Origin: Anodontia alba
Lineage: Eukaryota; Mollusca; Bivalvia; Lucinida; Lucinidae
Assembly: GCA_964016985.1 (NCBI GenBank)
Contig: OZ024825.1
Span: 32,146,057-32,210,056 of the forward strand
DNA length: 64,000 nt
Direction of reading: 5' to 3'
Shown here: one piece after another, positions 56,061-64,000 of the stretch
How the letters are laid out: each line of letters begins with the position of its first letter
How positions within the stretch are numbered: position 1 is the first letter of the stretch
The notes under the pieces: generated by a model
Seen by the model: the letters and a program-made list of their open reading frames with translations, nothing else
Database searches by the model: none
What the model was told of the DNA's origin: nothing
Position numbers and translations under genes: made by a program

Positions 56061-56789
56061 ATAGGGTAATCATAGATTTTTATCAAAACAATTTAATTAT
56101 GTAATGCTGGATGGCAAAGAGTGCAGACTCTCATCATCCAATCAGATTGCTTCTTTATGTGCCTTCTGATCTGGGTCTGTTTTAATTTTTAGGCAATTAC
56201 ATGTAGAAATGTTTATAAAGGAAAAACTCTCCCCACATAGATGCTGACCTTGAAAATGTGGTCAAGGGTACCAAACCTAGCCAGCATTTAGGCATGTCCC
56301 AATAACACTACCAGGCAAGTTTGGTAAGATTCTGCCTAGTGGTTCAGATACTTCATAACTTGACAGAATGGCAAGTAGAATAGACCTGATCAAATTGTTC
56401 CTTTGGGACAGTTTGAGCTGCACCTACACTGTTATTTCAAGCACATGCATGTTTGTCCAAATGTGTTTAGAATAAATATGTTAAGTAATACTTTGGCAGT
56501 TCTCACATCTCATAAGTGTTACAAACATACACAGGTGGCATGCAAATTCACACACATACATACACAACAAAAAAACATGTACATCAAGAGTAAAAAAACA
56601 GCAATGTTTTCATGGGTATATTCTCAATATTTGGAAGCAGTGACTTAAAAATTGTGGAAACTAAAAAAAACTCCTATCAATCCAATGTTCTCATTTGATT
56701 TCACTTCAAACTTTATTCACATGTGTATCATTGTCATGACAATCAAATTTTAACAATGGCACTTTTGCAACCTTTTTTGTTTATGTTAA
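56061..56789. other. Little recognised
   Basis: Faint GACCCAGATCAG-type hairpins occur near 56120 and 56385, and a fragment with GGCAAGTTTGGTAAGATTCT resembles dispersed bivalve repeats. No exon. Confidence 0.35.
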
Positions 56790-57026
56790 CCCATTGTAGT
56801 CTGGAAACCCCGAAAGGGGTAAATGGCAAACAGTGCAGACCCAGATCAGATGCGGCATCTGATCTAGGTCTCCACTGTTTGCATATAGTTCAATCATTTT
56901 TCTCTAGGAATATGTAAATCACATAACATGACATACCTAAAATCAAAATTAGAATCTTCCAATATATAGTGGGGGTGGGGGGGGGGGGGGGTGGGGGGGG
57001 AGAGTTCATTCAGTCTACAATGGGTT
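56790..57026. mobile_element. PM-family repeat with G-rich run
   Basis: AACCCATTGTAGTCTGGAAA and GTCTACAATGGGTTAA ends are complementary; GTGCAGACCCAGATCAGATG core; a G run at 56966-57000. Confidence 0.75.
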
Positions 57027-57264
57027 AACATTCAAAAAATAAAAACATTCAAGACTGTTCTCCATGACCATGCACATACAACTGTTTCAGTGGTAGTAAG
57101 TCATCAGTGAACAAGCAATGTGTATTTTTTTTTTTGTCAAAAACAATCATTTATTGTTACAGAAACAGATTCAATCCAAGTTTCGTTTTAGATAAGCACA
57201 GTGGATAAGCAATATGTAGGAATAGCTATTCAATCATAACAGATCTGACAGCATCTACATATCC

Positions 57265-57657
57265 ATATGTTCATACCAGAATGCCTGATGAACATTTGCA
57301 AAAAAGAAAATCCTCTATGGAGAACTACAAGTGGGAAAACACTCCCATGGTGGTCAGAAGAAGTGATACAAGGACACCCTCAAAGCCTCCCTTTTGGACT
57401 TCAACATACCAACAGTGTCGCGGGAACAGATTGCACAGGATCGAGTAAAGTGGCGAGGCTTCATAAGAAGGGGTGCTGGTGAAAATGAAGCAAAAAGAAT
57501 CAGCGAAGCCAAGCAGAAATGTGCTCAGTGGAAAGCCAGAGCTAAGGCATCACAAACAGAGCTTTTTGCCTCAGACCTCTCTTGTTCTATCTGCAGCAGG
57601 CAGTTTAGAGCTAAGGTTGGTCTCATCAGCCATCTTAGAACATTAAAAAGGTAGCAC
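57265..57657 (+). pseudogene. LINE reverse transcriptase C-terminal remnant, second copy
   Basis: It belongs to the same family as 7074-7765. It reads RMPDEH, then after a frame change [38 protein letters not shown] and LSCSICSRQFRAKVGLISHL. A stop after GGQKK and a frameshift break it. The position of the last zinc-finger His holds Leu. Confidence 0.85.
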
Positions 57658-58130
57658 TTCACGCATCTGATTAAGATTGTTCACTGTCAGAAATGACAGA
57701 TAAGCTATTATATATTTTCATATCTGACAAGATTTTCAATCAATTTTAAACTGTCAAGACCTGATATAAATGCTTTAAACCTTTAAGTAACAGACTGGTA
57801 CCAAGGAAACATACTCTCAGGAAACATATTAAGGGAAAAAATATCTTATTAAGTTAACTGATTTAAATTCCCCATGGAAGTTCATATCAGCCACTTGTGA
57901 CAATTTTGATTCAGGATTTTAATTATTGAAAACAGTAGTTCTGGGTCTATGCTGGACACACAGACTTTGCATGATATTTTTCAATGCATATTGTACATAA
58001 CATTTCCCACAAACCAGTCAACCACTGAAAAAGATAGTGAGAAGAAAATAATTCTTTCACTTTTTTACCTATTTGGTGTGGGGGAGAGGAATCACATAAA
58101 ATCTGAACTTCTTGTAATTTAGAGACTTAC
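57658..58130. other. No recognised feature
   Basis: Intron or intergenic; nothing supported. Confidence 0.4.
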
Positions 58131-58163
58131 AAAACTGTGTTCCAAACCAGTGCACACAAAGGA
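58131..58163 (-). other. Possible 33-nt exon, minus strand
   Basis: On the minus strand a long T tract with TTCTCAG precedes 33 bases without stop in the phase needed (2+30+1), then TTTT/GTAAGTCTC. It could be an upstream DNAI4-like exon, but the peptide has no recognisable similarity. Confidence 0.2.
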
Positions 58164-58211
58164 CTGAGAAAAAAAAAACTATGCATCCTCCTCATGCAAA
58201 AATGAGTAAAT

Positions 58212-58672
58212 ATGGGCCATGTCATGCGAAAACATGTCTTATGGCACATGCGAACAGCAAAGGCCCAGATCAGTACAGTCAGGGCCCAGTTGTTCAAAGC
58301 TAACGATGTCATTAGTTTACATCGAGTGATACGCAAATATGCTGAAATTTTTTGCTGAAAAAAATGTGAGTAGCTTTTGCAGTGCAAAAGCTACTCACAT
58401 GTTTTCAGCAAAAATATCAGAATATTGTATATTGAATCCGCTAAAACAGTTAACAAAATGACCCTTAATGAGCTTGTTAAGCTAACAACGCTTTGAATAA
58501 CTGGGCCCTGATCAGGGCCTTCACTCTCCACTAACCGAATCATTGAATACTATAAAATGTTCCAATGGAGAGCAAATACCCGGATGAGACTTTGCACTTG
58601 TGCAGGATGATTTTAATCTGCACATTTTGGGCATGCTTGAAGGCACTTTTTCGCTTGACGTGGCTCATATAA
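58212..58672. mobile_element. PL-family element split by a PE MITE
   Basis: Left GGGCCATGTCATGCGAAAAC to CAGATCAGTACAGTC; right GATCAGGGCCTTCACTCTCC to TTTTTCGCTTGACGTGGCTC. PE lies at 58282-58508. Confidence 0.8.
58282..58508. mobile_element. PE-family MITE nested in PL
   Basis: AGGGCCCAGTTGTTCAAAGC to CTTTGAATAACTGGGCCCT with the GTGAGTAGCTTTTGCAGTGC hairpin. Confidence 0.88.
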
Positions 58673-59049
58673 TCATTTACACCGATATCTGAATCTAAAA
58701 CTGTTGCAAGTACCTATTAAGTGATCTATTCTATTTTGAGTGAATCGTTCAACTGATTTTCACAAAATCCAACGTGGTAGACATGTAAAACAATGACAAA
58801 AAGTTATGGGGAAGTATACACTTTAAGGGGAGGCAACTATGTCAAAATATTTTCCCAAGGAGAGCAAATTCGACACCTTTACAGAAGTAAGGAAAAATGA
58901 TTTTGATAGAGTTACCTCCTTTGAAAGTGTATCCATTTCCTTTATAGTTTTACATCACATGTAGGTGGGATCATCTACAGTGCAGAACAGGGATTGTGAG
59001 CTGGATTACTGTATCTCATATACCTAACACACCACAACCATTTGTTATT

Positions 59050-59263
59050 AACCCTTGCCATGCTGAATAAATTAAGATGCCACACCCACTAGTTTTCAGC
59101 CAATCTGATTACTTGATCCAGGTTGTTGATACAAATTCAAATACTGCATGGCAAACAGTGCAGATCCAGTAGAAGCCAAATGATCTGGATTCAGAAGCCA
59201 ACTGATCTGGATCTACACTGTTTGCAAAGGCAGGGCAAATCCCAGTTTAACAGAACCAGGGTT
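59050..59263. mobile_element. PB-family MITE, rearranged hairpin
   Basis: TTAACCCTTGCCATGCTGAA at left. The right part AGAAGCCAACTGATCTGGAT is preceded by a second copy of AGAAGCCAAATGATCTGGAT. Confidence 0.75.
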
Positions 59264-60850
59264 AGAATGGGTAGCAGCATGCACAGACATCAAAAGTCCA
59301 GACCAGTCTGCACATCCATACATTCTGATCAGGGCCTTCACTGCCCATCAACAGAATCATTTGATACCCTAGATACTCCATGTAAAGATGGAGGCCAAAT
59401 GGCTGTGGTAAGTATGTAAGAGTGTACACAAAGATCTGAATCTTGAGTTTTGCATTTTAGCTTGAAATGGCCTAAATAATGTCATATATATACTGAGAGG
59501 CAAAATTAAGTATACAGGCAACTATTTTTTATTTGTCACAGGAGTTTTACATATGTACAATAATCGTTGATATCATAGTTAAGAATAATTATTTATGCAT
59601 AATTTGCAACAATTTCCAGAAAATTCTATCAAAGAGCAAGGAAATGACATTTAAGGAAACGAATAAAGGGTCTAAATCAACATTTGCTTATGAGTAGCTT
59701 CCCTTTAAAAGTGCATTTTGGATAAAGAAACTTACATTTATGCATTTGTATTGCATTCAGTCTATAGAAGGATAAAAATGCTGTAAGGACATGTTTCAAC
59801 TTCAAATGCATAACAGAGTACACTGTCAAATTTCTATACCAAGGACATAATGTTTTTGACATTTTCGTTCCTCTTCTGATGGAATGCCCTGAATTTCTAT
59901 GGGACATTAATTGACATTGTTCTGTTAAATAAACAGTTTTAGGAGATTTCATCTGTATATGGTACAAGGAGGCTAAGCCAAGCATCACTTTTTCGAAAAA
60001 TTCAAGTGAAAACGACCAACGCCACTTCAGATATAGACTCTTTAAATTCCCTGTATTTTCCATTCAAAGGGAGATAATTTGAGACAGGAATAAATTCAAA
60101 TTCAGCTTGACGTCATTTGCTGGTAATTTCGAATTAAATAACGTTGTGGTTTTACTCAGAGACATCTGTGCAAGACATTTATGAAAAGTAAAATGACATT
60201 TGTTTTATTCAAAGTGAGTTATGATTGGAAATGCTGTTTTTAATAAAAGGTTCATAACTCCATAATGTATGACTGCGAAAGAATTACCTTTGTGATTTTC
60301 AAAGACAGACGTTTGACAAAAATGACCATGAAAACATTTTAACGAAAAAAGTACAATACGAGCTGGTACTCAAAACTCGAAACTGTATACTTTTTATTGC
60401 CTTTGAGTTTATATTATGACACCAAAAGATTCAATAATTCAACTGTCTACATCTAAATGATACTATACAATCAACTTTCTCAGATGAAACTATATTTGCA
60501 TAGCTAAGTTTCTGAATCAGACTAAAGGCTGCTGTCATGTCAACTGCTGAGCATGCTAAAAATTTGCACTGATCATTGCTATATATATGAGATACAATAG
60601 AAGAGGTAGGTGATGGTGATTTCTAAATCCACACAATATTACCAGACGGAAGAAGCGGGTCACCATAATCTGCTCCTATACAAAACAATATATATTGTGA
60701 TACATGCGGTTGATATACAGAACATGCATGGTGTGTGATAGCTGACTGTCGTGCAAATGAATGATTACACACTATACAAAGTTGCATACACATGAGCATA
60801 TCATAAGAAATTCAGTCTGTAAACACTGATAACTAATACAGGCCCAGGTC
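59264..60850. other. Longest stretch with few repeats; a possible alternative terminal exon
   Basis: No hairpin MITE is evident after about 59410. On the minus strand 60623-60675 has an acceptor-like TTGTATAG, then an open frame with ADYGDPLLPSGNIVWI and TAG, and AATAAA at 60393-60398. The 128-codon open frame at 59677-60063 (minus) has no recognisable domain. Neither is proven to be coding. Confidence 0.25.
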
Positions 60851-60851
60851 C

Positions 60852-61362
60852 ATAGCTCCAAATAAAACGTGTTTGTTTGTTTGTGTTGAGGTTGTACGGC
60901 CCAGTCAAACCATTGGTGTCATGTTGAGTGTAGTCAGTTTACCTAACCACACTTTTACTAGGCAGGCTTAGTCCTCTAAGTGGTTAACCAGTATAGTGTG
61001 CACATTTTTTTACCAAAAATGGGCAACTGCCCTTCTTGAATCAGCGGAAGGGAGAGAATGGCTGTAGAAAATATTTCATGATCAATCTCCACGAAATAAT
61101 GTTGCCGATCCGGCGGGGATCAAATCCTCAACCTCTTGATCACCAGTTGAACATGCATCCAACTGAGCCCAGAAGCCAGCTAATAAAATGTGTATCCGGA
61201 TAAACATTCTTCTTCTTTCTCCATGAAAACATATGTTCTGAGTACTCAAAGAAGTGCCTTGGTGAGGCATTTCTAATGAGTACCTACAACACATGTTTAT
61301 GTGAAGAAATAAGAAAATCTTGCTACTTTTTTGTAAAACAAAATGCTTTATTCAGAGCCAAG
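60852..61362. mobile_element. PC-family MITE split by a SINE
   Basis: CATAGCTCCAAATAAAACG continues after the SINE as ATGTGTATCCGGATAAACAT and the core ATATGTTCTGAGTACTC; the right end is TTATTCAGAGCC. Confidence 0.82.
60872..61191 (-). mobile_element. Complete tRNA-derived SINE with 11-bp target duplication
   Basis: Target copies AATAAAACGTG (60861-60871) and AATAAAATGTG (61192-61202) differ at one base. Reading on the minus strand, the head has an A-box-like GGCTCAGTTGGATGC-type sequence and a B box (GAGGATTTGATCC), and the body ends in GTACAACCTCAACACAAACA. Confidence 0.88.
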
Positions 61363-61489
61363 ATTCTCTCTACAGTACTATCAAGATCTTTCAATATCTC
61401 CTCATTCCTAATTATCAGAAAGGATCTCTTCCACCTTTAAATTTGGACTGACCCAGTTTGATGACTTGACTTGTAAGCTCTGGATGAGC

Positions 61490-61680
61490 GAAATACCATA
61501 CATATCCAGAAAAATAAGTTTTCTTATCTCTTCAGGAAAACACACGTAGTTGGTACTCATTGAAATTGCCACAATGAAATGTTTCTAATGAGTTTCAGGA
61601 GCGTCTGTTTTAGTCAGATGTAAGAAAACTATTGAAACATTTTGCTTTAAAAAAATCATCTTGTCTAGAGCTATAAATCG
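61490..61680. mobile_element. PC-family MITE, diverged
   Basis: ATCCAGAAAAATAAGTTTTC, TTCTAATGAGTTTCAGG and CATCTTGTCTAGAGCTAT. Confidence 0.6.
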
Positions 61681-61713
61681 CTATTTAGGGGTGGAAAGAT
61701 AAAGTCTAATTGA

Positions 61714-61926
61714 TTAACCCTTGTCCTGCTGAACCCGGATATACCCTGCCTTTGCAAACAGTGTAGATCCAGATCAGTTGGCTTCTGAAGAAGCCAACTG
61801 ATCTGGATCTGCACTGTTTGCCATTTGGTATGAGAATTTATAGCGAAATTCCGGTTCAAGTAATCCGATTGGCTGAAAATTAGAAAAGCGTGTGGCATCT
61901 TAATTTATTCAGCAGGACAAGGGTTA
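61714..61926. mobile_element. PB-family hairpin MITE
   Basis: TTAACCCTTGTCCTGCTGAA and TTCAGCAGGACAAGGGTTAA are perfect terminal inverted repeats of at least 20 bases; the hairpin is intact. This is the best preserved PB copy. Confidence 0.92.
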
Positions 61927-62307
61927 AGTGTTGGAATGACTCATAATGACAGTCGTTGCAACACTGGTGACATCAATTTACAAGGCTGAATTTCTTAAAA
62001 GAAGGCCCATTAATAAAGATCAAAAAAGAGCAATACATGCATCTCAAAATTATTTTTGCCATGTCATGAGAAAACCAAAGCAAGTGAAAAGATAAGATGC
62101 AGACCAGCTTACATAACCTTAATCTGGTCAGATTCTACATTATTATGATTTTTTTTTTTTTTTTTTTTTTTACATTCTGCAATATTCAAAATATATGTGG
62201 GAAAATCATGAAGCTAACAAAAATGTGCAGATGGGGGTCTTCAACTTCAGTGTCCATATTTAACAAATGTTAGTTTGCTGTTTGTTTGTTTTCTCATAAA
62301 ATGGCTT
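61927..62307. other. No recognised gene; T run
   Basis: A T run lies at 62151-62171; nothing else is supported. Confidence 0.4.
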
Positions 62308-62707
62308 ATTAACTCTTTGCATGCTGAAAGTAGGTTCAGTAGATGACAAATGAGAAATATTTGCTGGGTTTTTTTTTGTGTTTTTTTGTGTTTTTTTTTT
62401 TTTTTTTTTCAGAAAAAGGGCTTGTAACATAAGGAGATAATTCATATAAAATGTCAAGCCCTATGTTAAGCATTTTCTTATCTTTGCTTGAAAACAGGAC
62501 TTGACATTTTCATGTGAAGTCAAGCTCTGTTTGAATTTATATTGTTCGCAAGGGAACGGGGCTTGACATCTGATGTGAATTGTCTCAAGTAAAAACAGAA
62601 CATGACATTTCATGTGAACTAAAGTCAAAACCTGTTTTCTGAGGAAAAAAAGAAAAATATTTTAAGCTGTCACCTACTAATATTTTTATTCACTGTCCAA
62701 AGAGTTA
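62308..62707. repeat. PF-derived MITE with reiterated arms
   Basis: TTAACTCTTTGCATGCTGAA and GTCCAAAGAGTTAA form the ends. GACATTTCATGTGAA-type arms recur four or five times between 62440 and 62620. Confidence 0.65.
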
Positions 62708-63092
62708 AAACACATCAAAATTATGAATGGTAACAACAGAAGAAAAGAGTTTGAGGGTTCTTCCGAGTATCACTGTAGTATTATATCAAATGAGCAAAAA
62801 TACACATTCCATTACAGTTAGAATGTATGAGAAATTAAAAATATGCAAACTTTTACGACGCCTCTTTTTCTTTTCCTGTGGTCGAGGAGGTACAAATTCT
62901 GTAATTTTAAATGTCAACATCTTAAATAACATTCAACCACATGAATAGTTTTTTCATCGTTCTTTTTTATCGAGTCTGAAAAATAATTGAATATTTGCTT
63001 TGCTTTCATATAAGCTGCTATACTCTATGTCATTAATATAGACTTTTGTCAAAAACTTCACCAAAAACTCATCAGAGCTTATGTTACTACAG

Positions 63093-63457
63093 AAATAAAA
63101 GTAAAAAAGATTGCCTTTGGAAACAAAGAACACACTACAGATTAGAAAATGTGAGTCTTGGTTTTATTGAGACTCTTCATAAGCAGTAATGAAGTTTGAA
63201 ACACTGCTTACGCCCTGTATCGTATACATGAACAGAACTCCATTTTCAAATATACCACAATAGGCATGTTCAAATATACCATAATAGGCCCAATGCTCCC
63301 AAAGAATATGAAATATAATCTGCACTATGGTGAAGTACGAGGAGACGTTCCACCGCTGGATCCACCGCCTCTACACGGCACTAACACCAGCTGCAGTGTA
63401 GTAAAATAAAAGTCAAAAAGATTGCCTTTGGAAACAAAGAATACACTACACATTAGC
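63093..63457. repeat. 54-bp direct repeats flanking a 257-bp insert
   Basis: The block around AAAAGATTGCCTTTGGAAAC at 63093-63146 recurs at 63404-63457 (offset 311) with about four differences. Between them lies a GC-richer stretch with a possible minus-strand exon. Confidence 0.85.
63325..63390 (-). other. Possible terminal exon of an unidentified minus-strand gene
   Basis: On the minus strand a pyrimidine-rich tract and CACTGCAG precede 22 codons (LVLVPCRGGGSSGGTSPRTS, P, stop), with AATAAA at 63163-63168. Codon-like GC content stands out from the AT-rich surroundings. However the plus strand is also open here (MVKYEETFHRWIHRLYTALT and more), so coding strand is uncertain. Confidence 0.3.
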
Positions 63458-64000
63458 TGTATATTTTAACAGTCAATTCAAAATGAACCTTATGTTATCT
63501 TATGTTAGCTTTTCTTATCCTGAACATCATTACAAAATCAATATGATCGTAAAGAATTTCAGCTATAGGTAACTATGTTTGTTATCAAGGCTACTAGTCA
63601 TCTTTCATATCCATTCAGATACCATTTTTTTTATAATTTTGGAAAAATACAAATCCTACTACTGATAATTCCAGGATAGTCCTGAATGAAAGAAACACTA
63701 ACCCAAGGACTTGATCCTTAGAGTACTTCTGAACACATCATAACACATATACCGGTAAGTTACTTTCCGAACATATTATCATACATATAAGGTACAAAAG
63801 TACTATTACCATCAAACAGAATTATGATATTTAGCCTTTCAATCCCATTTCCAAACATTTATATATGCAAGGCTATCATGGTAACAATGATGTAATTTCT
63901 GGACCACTCTGACATTGTGAATTTTATACAGCACGTCTGAAAAATTCAGTAATTTTAAATCTACAGCTAATGCAAAAATTCTAAGTTTATGACCTCGACT
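63458..64000. other. No recognised feature to window end
   Basis: AT-rich, no hairpin or supported exon. Confidence 0.4.

Noticed and set aside
56400..56648. 81-codon plus-strand open frame
   Set aside because: No domain, no splice context, AT-rich surroundings.
59677..60063. 128-codon minus-strand open frame as a gene
   Set aside because: No recognisable domain, no splice or promoter context, and unremarkable composition; an open frame of this length can occur by chance in 64 kb.

Overview
This is a eukaryotic, intron-rich, AT-rich window dominated by short transposable elements. It is most likely a bivalve mollusc; that is an inference from the repeat types (hairpin MITEs, tRNA-derived SINEs, and elements with TATGCCCC termini and GTCCGTC-rich stretches) and not from a species-diagnostic gene. 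I can reconstruct two protein genes from exons, splice sites and intron phase. Neither is complete, because the 5' part of each is not in view.

Left part (about 3.7-20.7 kb, + strand): the last seven exons I can place of an adhesion-type GPCR. Joined in phase they give 279 residues, from the TM1/TM2 loop through TM7 and a short cytoplasmic tail, with stop at 20488-20490 and AATAAA at 20671. It resembles the latrophilin/ADGRL-like group. Just after the TM6-TM7 exon there are two decayed copies of the TM7 part of that exon. One keeps an open 120-nt frame and a donor; the other is split by a hairpin MITE.

Right part (about 53.5-38.7 kb, - strand): twelve consecutive exons encoding the C-terminal 423 residues of a WD-repeat axonemal dynein intermediate chain, best matching DNAI4 (WDR78, the IC138-type intermediate chain of the I1/f inner arm). 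All junction phases agree. Its N-terminal half was not found. The two genes are convergent, with about 18 kb between them. Two exon-like segments in that gap (25166-25240 and 27413-27493) are unassigned.

Repeats: at least ten families of roughly 150-280 bp hairpin elements recur. I label them PA (ends with CCCTAAGTATTGGGAC), PA' (GTAAATGTCCTAAAATTT), PB (TTAACCCTTGTCCTGCTGAA), PC (AGCTCCAGATAAGAGG), PD (ACGAAAACATGCCTATTC), PE (GGGCCCAGTTGTTCAAA), PF (GCATGAAATGTCAA arms), PG (CCCTTAAAGTGCCAATC), PH (TCTAAAAGGAAAGAATTTG arms), PI (CAACCTCTTTATAACAC), PJ (TCGAGGGTTGAGCGCAAG), PL and PM. Many are nested in one another, which gives a relative order of insertion. Other mobile sequence: two families of LINE remnant, tRNA-type SINEs with target duplications, a 980-bp TIR element with TA duplication, and a 2.5-kb element holding a 155-bp satellite-like array. 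The most notable points are a MITE that supplies the DNAI4-like stop codon and first 3' UTR bases, the duplicated TM7 exon, and hairpin cores shared between families with unrelated ends. I found no prokaryotic features, CRISPR array, rRNA or functional tRNA gene, and no clear new multi-gene system.
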